A stretch of 64,000 nucleotides of DNA from Chalara sp. BL73 (lineage: Eukaryota; Ascomycota; Leotiomycetes; Helotiales), in contig CAKJVC010000142.1 of NCBI GenBank assembly GCA_918026815.1, positions 372,001 to 436,000 on the forward strand, in the 5' to 3' direction. Shown here piece after piece: positions 24,748 to 36,285 of the stretch. The notes beneath the pieces were generated by a model. That model saw only the letters and a program-made list of their open reading frames with translations. It was not told the DNA's origin and searched no databases. The position numbers and the translations under genes were made by a program. How positions within the stretch are numbered: position 1 is the stretch's first letter; each line of letters begins with the position of its first letter.

Positions 24748-25370
24748 TTTCGTCAAGGTGTAACTTGATAATACTATTTTGATAGATGAATGCAAGGTAA
24801 AGCAATCTAGATCATTAAAGACTGAGTTTTCATAACTACGACATGAGCCAGCTTCCACAAAACCTTCCGTTTTCAGCATCTGTGGTGGTACAATCAAACG
24901 ATTGGATACATAAACGCCAACCTGCAGCCCGCCTGGAACAGGACCACCAATCCTGCTTTAATCACCATTCCATTTCAGATCTCAATTTAGGGCTTTCACG
25001 ATGCTATGAACTAATTCAAATAATTCTGATGTGCACGCGGAGCATCTGAACTGGCTTGTTTTGCCAAATGAGTCGTGAGAAGGGTAAGAGATAGTATGGG
25101 AGAATAGATATTAGAGCAACTCCTTCAATTATCGACACGCCCCTAGCATATACGTATCATGACTTCTAGAATTATGAAATAAAATAAATTTGCAAGTCCT
25201 GAAGGCGTTCGTGGTATCATTCATGCCATCTGGCTCCTCTCCATCAACATAACAGCAAATGCACCCCTGGTATAATTAAGTCCCCGAGCTCCCTGTACAG
25301 TACTAGACGGCCGAAACATCATCCAAACTTACAATCGATCATTTCTTCATCCACTAAATCTTGAGCCTGT
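24748..25370. other. Intergenic, no gene supported
   Basis: Spacer between two minus-strand membrane-protein genes. It holds the promoter of the left gene and the 3' UTR of the right one. No element identified. Confidence 0.5.
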
Positions 25371-26321
25371 TCATTGATGTTGAGGCCTAGTGGCTGTAGG
25401 CGAAACATACTGCTGATTCTCCACAGGGACAACTTCTGGGGCCGCATGAAACTGTTGCGGAGGTGGCGAGTATGGTTGTTGTTGTTGTGGTGGAGGTGAG
25501 TATGTTTGCTGAGGGGGAGGAGTTGGGTTATATTGCTGCTGGGGAGGGTATTGCTGTCCGACAGCTGGATATACCTGCCCTTGCGGAGGGGGATATTGTT
25601 GTTGAGGGGCATATTGCTGATTCTGCTCGTAATGAACAGGATTCATTGGGACGGACTGCGCTTCTAGCTTATCATTGGTAGCAGCAGCGCCTGATGACTG
25701 TTTCTCTGCACGATGACGGCGGAGGCTGATTGAGAATATGATGAGGGTCACGATGAAAAGCCCACTGTATGCTATTTTACTATTTGCTAAGGTTGAGCAG
25801 GATATTCAACATACCATTCAATAGCTGACAATCCAGCTGTTGCGCTCATCATAGCCAGATATGCGTTTGTAGCGACGTCTCGCTTCTGGATAATGCTTCG
25901 CTTGTAACAGATACCTCCAGATCCGTAGTTGACACATCCGTTGATTTGGGTAGGGTATTTGAAGGTAGCTCGAGTTGCTGCCAATGCTGCCATGGAAGAC
26001 AGCCAGAAAATAACGCCGAATATCTCTAGCCCAAGGACAGCCCAATAGTTATACGCAGCCTTACAAGCCGGAATAAAGGTCGTAAGAAGGTTATAAACAA
26101 CAATCACCAGTGTCGCTAAACTACAGAAAAGGGCGAAAGACCATGACTGCATTCACAATTAGCCTTTCTTTACCTCAAAGTAGTGAGTAGGGAAAACTCA
26201 CACCATACTGAATCCAGTAGATCCCATAAGCAGAGGTTCCAAGAATTATTATGGCGAGTACTGCCTGCACAATCCGTACTATTGGTACCCATTTTGGGAG
26301 AGCGAGCACATGAGGTTCCAT
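25371..26321 (-). CDS. MARVEL-like four-span membrane protein with Pro/Gln tail
   Basis: Three exons, 26321-26202, 26146-25815 and 25764-25371, give about 281 residues. Four hydrophobic spans fit a MARVEL-type tetraspan: IVQAVLAIIILGTSAYGIYW, SWSFALFCSLATLVIVVYNL, WAVLGLEIFGVIFWLSSMAA and one across the last exon junction (GLSAIE...GLFIVTLIIFS). The last 110 residues are a cytosolic tail of Pro, Gln and Tyr with repeated QQYPPPQ/YSPPPQQ units. Such proteins are common in ascomycetes and are linked to membrane compartments such as eisosomes or the cell cortex; the specific role is unknown. The first exon is supported by the span it encodes and by continuous frame across both introns. Confidence 0.83.
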
Positions 26322-27948
26322 GGTTAAAATTGGATTATTCACGTCGAGCTGCTATCGTAGAACTGATTCTGTAAATGCTGCACTGGAAGCAATGTCAATT
26401 GATGTCGCATTCTTTTTCCATTGCAGAAACGGTTATACTTAAATATATACAACCATACATAGTACACCATGCGGCTCCTTAATGCCAAGAGTATGAAAGA
26501 CATTTCAGCACATTTCAGCTGTACGCCACCTCTCGCCAAAACTTGCTTTGTGCTCCCAATCCAGCCACACACTAACGCGAAAGTTATCAAATACAACAAA
26601 ACAAGTTAGCAGGCTACTGCCCGTTGTCGGGCATGCCCCACTGGAACAACGGTGCTCGTGATAAGATCACTCCTAAGGATTGACAACTGGTACACAATAG
26701 CCCAATGAAATTACCCGACTGCACCCAAGGACCCATAATCGCCAAGTACTAGTCAATTTAGCAAAACACTCGGTCTGCAAATTCAATACAATATCGATGG
26801 TGAGGCTGAATGTACACCGGGAAAGCTCAACAAGTCGCAAGGGGTACCATCTAGGTATCCAGGCAGATTTCGGTGAGAAATGAGTTGATAGGTGTACGAG
26901 ATTTGTGAAGACAAGCGAAATAGCCCAAAACGACGCGACGGCTTGAGAATACCTGTGTTGTGGATAACCTTTAGCGGCCTCAAAGTGTCTCTTCGGACGT
27001 TGGGCGTATTTGAAGGCTGAGCTAAAAGAACCTAGAAGTATCGAAAGTCTTGGGATGTAATGGAGGAGCTCGTATGAATTTCAGGTTATGTTCCACCCTG
27101 TCTTCTGATGAGGAGAACAATATGGAGCAATATTTTCTTTCTTGGACGACTCATTAGAAAAGATTCAAAAACCTAGTGGTACCACGTAGACTAAAAGCAA
27201 GAAGCCTAGACCTTCATATAGCAATACATTATTTAAAGCTCGATGAATCACATCGAAGAACAACCTGGAAGTCTGGAAGCGGCTCCTGCGAATTGAGGTT
27301 CTGACAGTCATAATCTGTATCAACAGCAGTTTCAGATTAATGCCGCATCCGACTTTTATCACAACCAAAAGTATGCCTCCTTAACGGAAGTTCCGCACTT
27401 GCTGGTGATAGAAAGGATGCAGTGAGTCCGTTTGTACGAGAATAGCAGAGCAGAAAGCAATGGAGAGCAATGCAAGCAACGAGGACTATTTCTGTCTTCG
27501 AGAAGTCATTGCGGGTTGCCTTCCAAGAAACAAATGTGCTTTGTAATGGCCACTAAGCCGAGAATGAACAAGAAAACGCAATCATTCAAGCAATGCTTTC
27601 TCGGCATGTCTTTTCCAGAGGCGGACGGCTGATAAGTCGGGCGGGGATGAGTTTCTAAGTAATTTTGCCATAAAAAGCTCAATTTAATACATCTCTGGAG
27701 GAAGTCAAATATACGTTCAGATGGCGGACGTTGACGGATATGGCGGACGGTCAGAGTATCCATATGTTTATGTCCGTTAGAAGCCATGAATGCCAGGCTC
27801 CCTAATGACGCGTTTTGGAGGGTCGTGACTCTGGAGCTGTCTACCTTCACCGCCCGGCAGAAATGCTATCAGACAAATAAAAACTCCATCACTTCCCTTA
27901 CTCTCTCCTCACAATCGTCTTAAAAATTGAATAGTTTATAAGTTGAAA
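26322..27948. other. Divergent intergenic region
   Basis: The 1.6 kb separates the starts of the MARVEL-like gene and the dehydrogenase gene. A 114-codon antisense frame at 27506-27850 looks random. Around 27722-27753 there are two copies of ATGGCGGACG spaced 21 bp apart; CGG-type half sites suit Zn2Cys6 regulators, but this is only a suggestion. Confidence 0.45.
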
Positions 27949-29176
27949 ATGGTAGCATTAGACGCCGTGAAAGCGTCCAACGTAAAGCTACGACAACTGG
28001 GTCCCAATCTGGTAGCTCTATTTGGTATTTTTTGTCTCCATATATATCAACCTAGCCGCCTAGCACAAAATTACTAATAGCACAACAGTCGGAGCAACCT
28101 CCGGAATAGGAGAATACACCGCCAAAGAGTTCGTCAAGAATGCCTTCTCACCTCGTGCCTACATTGTCGGCAGAAATCAAGAAGCCGCGGAACGAATCAT
28201 TGCAGAATGCAAGGAGCTGAACAGAGCCGGGAAGGTCGAGTTCCTGAAGGCAGATGTGACGGAGCTATCAGAAGTCGATCGTGTGTGCGCGGAAATCAGA
28301 AAGAAGGAGCCGCATATAAACCTGCTCGTGCAGAGCCAGGGAAATATGAACTTGAAGGGAAGAGATGGTAAGAGACATATTTCGTGCAGTACTCTATTCC
28401 GCACTGCTTCCTCCCACCAAACAAAACCACTGGTATACGTAGGGTAGTAGCTGATTGAAAAGATAGAGAACTCGGAAGGTCTTGATAGAAAGTTTACTTT
28501 GAACTTCTACTCCCGCATGCGCTTCATACATAACCTGCTCCCTCTCCTCACCACCGCGACCACCATCGCACCGCACTTCTCGCGCTCCCTTTCCATTCTG
28601 GGAGCCGGCGACGAAGGCAGGATTAACCTCGACGATCTTGATCTCCAGACCTCTTTCTCCCCCGCGAAATGCGCAGCCCACACCATAGTAATGAACGATT
28701 TCATGACCGAAGAATTCTCGGCCCGCGCCCCGGGGACAAGCTTCGTACATAGCTTCCCAGGCCTTGTGAACACCGGATTATCCAGGGAACTACCTCTGTG
28801 GGCGAGGCTACCCACCAAGGCTTTAACTACGTTGTTTAGTCCGATAATGGTTGGGGCTGAGGAGACCGGTGCGAGACAATTGTTCATTGCGACGAGCGCG
28901 GCGTATCCGCCTGCGAACCCTGTGACGGAGGAGGTGACAGCGAAGGGGGTGGAGGCGGAGTGGGGACGGAGCGTTATGCCCGGGGCGGATGGGAAGGAGG
29001 GGAGCGGTGCGTATATTGTGAATTGGAATAATGAGCCTGGAGGGAAGAAGAAGCTGCTGGCGGAGTACCGGGAGAAGGGGATTGGGAAGGCTATTTGGGA
29101 ACATACTATGGCGACCTTTGATCGGGTCGATAAACTCAACCAACAACTTGGGAAGCCTAGTGAAGTGATTCCTTGA
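27949..29176 (+). CDS. Short-chain dehydrogenase/reductase family protein
   Basis: NAD(P)-binding Rossmann-fold protein. Exons 27949-28024, 28089-28367 and 28467-29176 (introns 28025-28088 and 28368-28466) give about 354 residues. The nucleotide-binding motif GATSGIGEYTAK (about residues 27-38) spans the first intron junction, and VGRN follows strand two. The usual NNAG is replaced by VQSQGNMNLKGRDENSEGLD, which is typical of a fungal SDR subgroup. In the catalytic helix the usual YxxxK reads FSPAK, so the Tyr is Phe while Lys is kept. The C-terminal 120 residues include VHSFPGLVNTGLSREL, where other members bind substrate. Substrate unknown. It may be an inactive or non-standard enzyme. The gene is alone, with no biosynthetic neighbours recognised. 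Confidence 0.87.
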
Positions 29177-29665
29177 ATTACGTTTGGTGCTGTATCATCA
29201 ACAGCATAGCAGGAGTAATCTGTTTGGTATGTATAGGAGTTTGGGGAAGCACCCAGAGAAATGTGTTCAGAATGATACCACTCAATTAATCTAATTTAAA
29301 TAATTCTTATATCTGGTTGATTCCTCTAATAAGTTGTTCGAATGAACGCCGTATAAATTAGTGGCCAATGGACGACTGAATCGGTCTTTAATATGCCAAT
29401 GCTTGCGATACACTTAAAAAATGAAAGGGAAAGTATTTCCGATTACGACGCACCAGAGAACGCATAACATTTAACCATAAGGAAAACTTAATCATCAATT
29501 GAGAAAGAAGATATCATAAACCTCACTATCACAGGCCATTCATTGCCTACCAACCTAACCACCAAAGCTCCAATCACCACAAAATCAAACTCAGGCTGAA
29601 ACTACATAAACAGCAGAAATTCAAAAAATTCAGAATTCAAGCATATTCAAATTAAAACGCGTGCT
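29177..29665. other. Convergent intergenic spacer
   Basis: A+T-rich spacer between two 3' ends. No feature seen. Confidence 0.5.
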
Positions 29666-30778
29666 CTACTCCTGGCGTGGGTGCGTAATGATGGTAGTTG
29701 GCGGGCCAATCGTCCAGACATCTCCTGGAGGAGGAGCGCTTCCTCCACCGGGCGTGACGATGGTGCCGGGCTGCCCGATTTCGAATTGTGGCTCCGCTTC
29801 AGCATCCGCATCACGAGGGATGATAGTCGATTCGCCCGAACCGCCGGTGCCGAAGTCGCCGCCGCCGGTTCCGCCGCCACTGGTATCTGTTAGCTGTTTC
29901 CTCCTCCTTTAATTTTCGAGCCGGGGCGGAAGCCCGAATGGTGCGGACAGAAAGGAAAGTGGGTGATTGGTGACTTACGGAGTACACGGCTTCCATGACA
30001 CGTGGAGTTGCTGGGTAAAGCGAACTGTTGCATCGTCGTCACTCAGTTCACCGCTTGCGCTGGAAGAGGTGGAAGTGAGTGCGATGCGGTTATTGATGTT
30101 CAGGAGACCGGTATCTCCGCATGGAGACCAGATGGTGGCAGTGGTAGGGACCAGATCCTCTTTCGTGTAGACGTTACCGTAGAGCCAGTCCTTGCCCGTG
30201 ATACTGGAGCGTGTGGTTGTCTGTTTATGCGTTTGTCAACTTCCGTCATGTTTTTGAGTGAAAAGGAGGATGCTAAATGGTGGTTATTTGAGGAGGTTTG
30301 GGAAAAGAAGAGGATCTTACAGAGCGACTAGCGTCTTGTGAGAAGTAGTAAGTGGAGAGGAAGGTGCCAGTAACACCTGCATCAAGACGAGCGTAGCCAT
30401 GATACACGGCCTCGACAACGGCGAATTGGAAGCCTCCGGGATACTTGAGGTTCAAGTGGATTTGGCAGGCTTTGGATTTTTCGGACTGCTTAGCATTCGG
30501 TCCGATGTAGGCGACAAATGCGTCAAAGCCAAATGTAACAACCTATTCCTTGGTTAGATCTTGCTGCCTTGGAGGGTTCGAGGTGGCTCAGGGTCAAAGC
30601 TCTATTAATCGATGATACTCACTGTTCCATCTGGGGAGAAAGAAGAGCTGACTGTCCCTTGAGGGCAACCGGTTCCGGAAGTCTCTGCCCCGAGAATGGT
30701 GATCTGGGGCGTTGCAGCTCGTTTGAGTGGAGTGGCGAGTGCCAAGGCAGGAGCAAAGAAGAGAAGAGGAGACAACAT
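29666..30778 (-). CDS. Secreted DUF4360-family protein with Gly-rich tail
   Basis: Four exons, 30778-30623, 30542-30321, 30220-29979 and 29879-29666, give about 277 residues. The signal peptide (MLSPLLFFAPALALATPLKR) ends in a Lys-Arg site that could be cut by a Kex2-type protease. The DUF4360 body carries the family hallmarks: ITILGAETSGTGCPQGTVSS, FSPDGTVVTFGFDAFVAYIG, a conserved Cys in KACQIHLNLKYPGGFQFAVV, FLSTYYFSQDAS and a final SPCGDTGILNINNRIAL. After the last Cys of the domain (SWKPCTP) the protein runs on into a Gly/Thr-rich then Pro-rich tail of about 70 residues ending PPTTIITHPRQE. DUF4360 proteins are secreted fungal proteins of unknown function. The first intron begins GTGAGT and every junction keeps the frame. 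Confidence 0.87.
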
Positions 30779-32927
30779 GATGAGGTGATCTCTTGTGTAG
30801 TTTGGTGGTGCTGATATCGAAATCTGGAGGAAGGTTTCTCGTCAGGGCGATCTCGACATGCTTTTATAGACGGAACCGTGTGCATGCTTGCGAAGCCCAG
30901 ACTCTCTCCCACAAACCATCTCAACTTCTCAACACATCTTCTCGGACACACCGATGGCTATACCAAAGGCACATTTCTATTTTCAGTATCAAATATAGCT
31001 TCGTCGCGTATTATTGAGTTGATGCTGTCTTGACGGTTGAGATCTGGAACCTCCTGATCTATATCTCGGCCCATGAGATCAAAACAACAGAGTCGGCAAG
31101 TCATCTACTTATATTTTCCTGATTGAAATAATTTGAAACTCATTTGAAGCTCATCTGGATCATTTAGAGAATACGAGAATCCTTAAAATAGACTTAAAAT
31201 AACTAAGAGGTTCTGTAATGGCAAATGTATTGTTGTCTGTGACCGCAAAGGGCCAAGTATACGATTGGCAGGGAGGTCCGCACAAAGCCGATAGCTGGCC
31301 AGAAATCCCAAATTTGTGAAATTAAAGGTTCCAAGCGAACGTGGGTCCTTGGCTCGATTTGTAAAATATGTTTCCACCCAGATTAAACCAGCTGTTCCTG
31401 CGACCTCGCACCATATTGGACCAAAGGAAGTGAAGATATAAAGTGAAGTATTAAGAGCCAACATAGAGCTTAACCGGTCAGCAATAAGTAACACGAACTC
31501 TAAACCATAAATACAAGTGTTTTGATTGCCTGCATATATGATTTGGGCAGATTAGTTCTGACATGTGCATCTTCCTAACCTCAAATAACGTCTTAGGACT
31601 GGAAATATTCCACAAACAGCAGATCCTGGCTTTCACCTCCGCTTTAGAACGCAAATGATAATTGCAATAGAAGATGAATCTTTCAAAAGCTTGTCAACAA
31701 CCATTTGATATTAGTCAAGACTTTATGTACTTTCATGCAGGAGATCTGCCATAGTAATTGCTTAACACACAGATATTGCGGCTGTAATGCCTATATTGAC
31801 CCCTGAAAAATTCTGCCGAGTAACACACCAAGGCACGTTTTCCCTCGCTTAGGCCAGCTTGGATATTTATATCCGACCGGCCATCCCGAAGTATGGAAGA
31901 AGATCATGGGATCCACTTCAGGGTCCATCTCTAAATCAGGGGGATCTTGTCGTCCGGGGAGATTGGACCACTGAGATGAAGCATTCTGGAGACCAAACGA
32001 ACGGAGGGCTGCATTACCCCAGAACCCCGCAAACGTGGTACTCGAAGTACCGCAATGGCTAATTATAGTGGCAAAACATCGTTACATGTCCTCAACTATG
32101 AGTAGACACGTTATTTACTAAAGTAGAATAGATGATAAACGGCTCTATCAACGATGCTGGGCATGCTTTCAGAATTGCAAATTCGACATAGGCGGCATCC
32201 TTTGTAACGCGTATAGCTAGACAGAGAGTGTCTGTATTGTCCACTTGAGACTCTGATGTCTGAACGTCCAGATCCTCGTGAGGCCGGGGAGGCCGTTACC
32301 AAAAAATCTCGCTGCTAAAACTGTAAGGACAGAGAAGGGGTATGTATGATGTTGGTCAGAGGCGGGATCAGAGGAGAGTACCTCGAGCCCTAACACGTTC
32401 GAACCCAAGCAGTCGTCAGCGCCTCTTATGGTGTCACGCCATGTATCGATATAGAGATTGCTAAGGATATTTCGTAGTTGGTCTTGGGCAGGAGATGTGA
32501 ACAAGATGCTTCGTGCCAAGAGACAGCGCGGAATTAATCCGAACACGTGATAATATCCATATTTCTCACACCTCCCATCCAACCGGATCAACCACTTTAA
32601 ACCCTATGAATGGACTTAGAGGCTCGACTGCGACAGACCGGTACCGCACTGGCGAGAGGGGTCAACACCGCTGTCGTTGTTATTGCTATCCAGGACACCA
32701 AGTATGTCGTCCAAGAGACACTCGAATCACCGGTTCATATCAGCAAAAAGTTGCATTTGCACCACAACCCTCAATGAGGCTCCCAGTTCCCTTTTGACTG
32801 ATCGCTGATTGAGCCAACGGAAACGTGCTCGCACCGTTGCATTGATAATTGACTCAGCCCTAATCAGCTCACCACCACTCTTCCCCACTATTAGCACACA
32901 ATCCGTATCAGGGGAGCACTTCCAAAT
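30779..32927. other. Divergent intergenic region, no gene supported
   Basis: 2.1 kb of A+T-rich DNA between the DUF4360 gene and the Zn2Cys6 regulator gene. Antisense frames at 31183-31494 and 32217-32591 have no recognisable features. Confidence 0.5.
30861..30868 (-). promoter_or_regulatory. TATA box of the DUF4360 gene
   Basis: TATAAAAG read on the minus strand, about 85 bases upstream of the ATG at 30778. Position and sequence fit a core promoter element. Confidence 0.55.
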
Positions 32928-34892
32928 ATGGAACAACAGACTGCAAATCCCGCTCCTCCTTTAAATCCGAGAAGGGCTCCAAAATCCAGAAATGGATGCT
33001 TGAGATGCAAGGCAAAGCGATTGAAATGCGATGAGACCAAACCTACATGCGTCCAGTGTGGTCGAAAGAACGTCGAGTGTCCTGGTTATAGGACCAAACC
33101 ACTGGTGTGGTCTACCAAGCATGAGAAATTGATGAGCTTTAAAGAAGGCGGCAGGCGTACTGGCTCACTGCCTTGCCCTTCTTCTATAGCACCACTAGCT
33201 TCGGAGACAATTGCTTGTGATCATGATCTAGGTGCCAAGAGTGCTCCAGTCGAACCCATTGGCTTTACAACCATCATCGATACCTTTCAACCAGATGAAG
33301 AAGCAGAATCTCTTCAAGTGACCTCGCCCACAGCCCGGACTTCACCACCAGTTATCGCGACAAGGCCGAGAGTAGACGAGAACCCTCCTACTGACAGTTT
33401 GGCTGCGATCCGCCAACAACTCCATCGTTCTGCAGTTCCCGAGTTTTTGCTCCATCTTCCTACCATGCTCGTAGAATACTATTTCAACTATGTCTGTCAA
33501 ATATTCTCTTCATTTGATGGAACCCTGAATCCGTTTAGGTCAGCAGTAGGAAAACTATGGGATGGCTCTGCTCCAATTTATTATGCTATTCAAAGCATGG
33601 CCGCAGCATATCTGGCTAATCACTTTCCACGCATGTCACCCGTTGGCATTCAGATGCAGCGAGAAACATATCGATATCTGTATCAATTTCAACGTGGAGG
33701 TTTGCCTAGCTCCGACAATTTGGATAAAACTCTCCTTACGGTTCTCCTGGTCGGTCAGACAACTGCCTGGCACAACCCGAACGATTTGGGACTTGTGCAC
33801 CTGACGACCGCTAAACGTCTAAACAGAAAGAGGATAGAGCAACAAGTTAGTCAAGGCGTCAGAGATATTGGGACCCGTGCTCGGCGCCAAAATGAGTTTT
33901 TTGATCAGTGCATTATGTACTGGGATATGCTTGCTGGTTACGTCGATGACGAAGTTGATGAACTTGGATTCGAAGAAACAATAGACTCGACAAGCCCTGT
34001 GACAGATCCTTCGTCTCCATCCCAGGAAGCAGAGCAGGTATTTCCACACCCCTGGACAGGCGTTGCGCCAAAAGCACAGCTTCTTTTCGCTCAGGTCGGT
34101 CGGCTCATAAGACGTTACCGTAAAGCTGTGGCAAGGGATGCTGCCTCTGCAAGTTTCTTATCTCTAGATCTTGGATTTGATATTCAGTTTCCAGAGGACT
34201 CTCAAGCTATTACCGACGCTTTGCTGACATCGCAATATCTTGAAGAACAGCTCTTGGCGTTTGAGCCCCCATCCGTCACGAAACTTGTCGACGCTGGTGA
34301 TGAGAATACTCCAGTTCAACAATATATTACCCTAGCAGAAGCTTACCGCTATGCGGGGCTGTTAGAGTTGTATCGCGTCTTTCCATCCATTCTTCACAAG
34401 AGGGTTCCTCTAGCGACGAATTTCGAGTCTGTTCCCTCTGCTAGCACCATGAACCCGCCACCAGTGTTTGAATTCCTTCCAATACAATCTCCACAGAGTG
34501 CAGATGAATTCTTGATGTCTCTTGCACTGCACGTTGTCTCTCTCCTTGAAAAGCTCCCTGCTAGTTCTGGCACTCGCTGTCTACAGCCCATTGTACTCAT
34601 AGTGGCAGCAACCGAGCTTCGTTTCTCATCAGCCTCTACTGAAGACCCACTATCGCCCTTCATGTCTGCAGGCTCGATCTTTAACAGTCTTACAAATCGA
34701 GAAGTTGACGTCGCAACAGCTCGGCGATTTATTGTTACTCGACTACAAGAATATCAACTATCTCTGCCAGCCAAACCAGTTGTGAAGGCTCTTGAGCTGA
34801 TCAAGGAGACGTGGGCGAGATCAGACCTTGGCCAAGATGTCTATTGGATGGATGTTATGGCTGATATGGGATTGGCCTCTATCTTCGGCTGA
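32928..34892 (+). CDS. Zn2Cys6 (GAL4-type) transcription factor
   Basis: Single-exon gene for a 654-residue fungal-specific regulator. The N-terminal binuclear zinc cluster is complete: six cysteines at residues 24, 27, 34, 41, 44 and 51, spaced C-x2-C-x6-C-x6-C-x2-C-x6-C, inside a basic stretch (RNGCLRCKAKRLKCDETKPT). The following region is low complexity (about 60-150). From about residue 165 comes a fungal-specific regulator domain, with PEFLLHLPTMLVEYYFNYVC, the helix IYYAIQSMAAAYLANHFPR and the end LGQDVYWMDVMADMGLASIF. This layout is that of the Fungal_trans_2 subgroup, often regulators of nutrient or secondary metabolism. Its target genes cannot be told from sequence. The start ATG immediately precedes the zinc cluster, and no upstream in-frame ATG improves the model. 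Confidence 0.93.
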   Translation: MEQQTANPAPPLNPRRAPKSRNGCLRCKAKRLKCDETKPTCVQCGRKNVECPGYRTKPLVWSTKHEKLMSFKEGGRRTGSLPCPSSIAPLASETIACDHDLGAKSAPVEPIGFTTIIDTFQPDEEAESLQVTSPTARTSPPVIATRPRVDENPPTDSLAAIRQQLHRSAVPEFLLHLPTMLVEYYFNYVCQIFSSFDGTLNPFRSAVGKLWDGSAPIYYAIQSMAAAYLANHFPRMSPVGIQMQRETYRYLYQFQRGGLPSSDNLDKTLLTVLLVGQTTAWHNPNDLGLVHLTTAKRLNRKRIEQQVSQGVRDIGTRARRQNEFFDQCIMYWDMLAGYVDDEVDELGFEETIDSTSPVTDPSSPSQEAEQVFPHPWTGVAPKAQLLFAQVGRLIRRYRKAVARDAASASFLSLDLGFDIQFPEDSQAITDALLTSQYLEEQLLAFEPPSVTKLVDAGDENTPVQQYITLAEAYRYAGLLELYRVFPSILHKRVPLATNFESVPSASTMNPPPVFEFLPIQSPQSADEFLMSLALHVVSLLEKLPASSGTRCLQPIVLIVAATELRFSSASTEDPLSPFMSAGSIFNSLTNREVDVATARRFIVTRLQEYQLSLPAKPVVKALELIKETWARSDLGQDVYWMDVMADMGLASIFG

Positions 34893-35425
34893 TTGAACAT
34901 TTTTGGAGTTAGATTCTGCAGGGTGTTATAAAACGGAAAAGGTTCACCTACAGCTCTGAGCATTTTCGTAGCTGCAAGGCAAGACCACTGAGTGAGGAGT
35001 ATGAGTCGCATATAACCATGGGGAACACAAGATCACATGAAGAACATCTGATTTGATCAAATAGCGTGGCGCACCTTGTCTGCGGCAAGTCGAACACGCT
35101 AGATGTATCCATTCACAAAATGTACGGCAGAAGCTTTGTGAGGATATCTCAAAGATTTTCATTCATGAGCATCGCACCAGTCACACCAGACACAGCCAAG
35201 GAAACTCTGGGTGTGAATGTTACGCATATCTACATTCAGGCCGCAGTCGCATTCTATAGCCATTGACACACACTTCTACAGTCACCTTATTGATTCGTTG
35301 CTTCCCACTATAAAGCCAATAGCTGCCCTATAAATTCCAGTATTTCTCAGTAAATACAATATCAAAAATTCCTCACACAACAATACAGCTATAGAAAACT
35401 CTGATTCCGAAACTTCTGATATAGA
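34893..35425. other. Intergenic
   Basis: 533 bp between two plus-strand genes. It contains two TATAAA motifs (35309 and 35329) in front of the next gene. Confidence 0.5.
35309..35334 (+). promoter_or_regulatory. Paired TATA-box candidates
   Basis: TATAAA occurs at 35309-35314 and again at 35329-35334, about 92-117 bases upstream of the ATG at 35426. This spacing supports the small gene downstream being real. Confidence 0.4.
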
Positions 35426-35815
35426 ATGCCATCTGAAAGACAAGCAACAGCCCATCCCCAACCAGCGCCAACTCAAGCACAAACGCAGTCGCAACAATGG
35501 CTCAATCTCTGTAAGTGCGGCAGCCGCTGGGAAACCAGCAAAATGAAGATTTGCCAGAACTGCCTGAAGCCCATCGAAGGGCCTCCTCCACCAGATAGTG
35601 GCTACATTCTGAGTGTGGAAAAATTAGAGGACGTACAGAAGTGGCTTGAAGAGGCGCCTTACGTGGAACAACCTAGTGAATGTAGACCTTGGCTAAGTGA
35701 TCAACGGACGAATTTGGCGTATGAGCAGGTGCAAAATGCCTCAGATAATGCAGATAGTAAAGGGAAGAGTAGGAGACATCGCTGGAAAGAGATGATTGGA
35801 ATCGGGAAGGCTTGA
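35426..35815 (+). CDS. Small cysteine-pair protein, hypothetical
   Basis: A 129-residue open frame with no intron. The first 24 residues are Gln/Pro/Thr-rich. A cysteine-containing segment follows, WLNLCKCGSRWETSKMKICQ NCLKPIEGP (Cys at about 29, 31, 44 and 47), arranged C-x-C then C-x2-C as in a small zinc ribbon. Next is a Tyr/Glu/Trp segment (SGYILSVEKLEDVQKWLEEA) and a basic end (SRRHRWKEMIG). No named family is recognised. Candidate TATA boxes upstream and the coherent composition favour a real gene. It could also be an exon of a longer gene, but no splice sites that extend it were seen. Confidence 0.55.
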   Translation: MPSERQATAHPQPAPTQAQTQSQQWLNLCKCGSRWETSKMKICQNCLKPIEGPPPPDSGYILSVEKLEDVQKWLEEAPYVEQPSECRPWLSDQRTNLAYEQVQNASDNADSKGKSRRHRWKEMIGIGKA

Positions 35816-36285
35816 AGAACAATGGGAGAAAAGATGAGAGTGCTGAGAGCAGCGATGAGCTCTAGTCATGTTCTTCCCCATTGTGCATTGAATTCTCATG
35901 ATTTGCTTGCTGTAAATCAATATTTTACTGTATTCCGATGTGGTTAATTCATACGGTGGTCACTAATGCATCGCGTACACCTGGTACTTGATCCTGAAGG
36001 AGTGCGACATGCCATGAAACTCACGTGAAATCCTCTCCAGGTACAACATCTTGTGCTATCATTCAAGAAAAAGGTATCTCCTTTCCACTTCTCTACTGCC
36101 CTCGGTCATCATGTGCTTTCAAAATCGCACATTGTCAAAAGTACTCCACATTAACGGTAATAATGTAAATGCGCACCACTTCCAATCCATGCAGAGAAGA
36201 GTCTCCGAGACTCTCAAATCTCGCCTCTCATCTTCACCCACGATGTCGCTCACAACGCACAATCAAATTCCATTATTCCATAACC
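35816..36285. other. Convergent intergenic spacer
   Basis: No feature seen between the two 3' ends. Confidence 0.5.

Noticed and set aside
27506..27850. 114-codon minus-strand frame in the divergent gap
   Set aside because: No domain, uneven composition, and no start context. Treated as chance.
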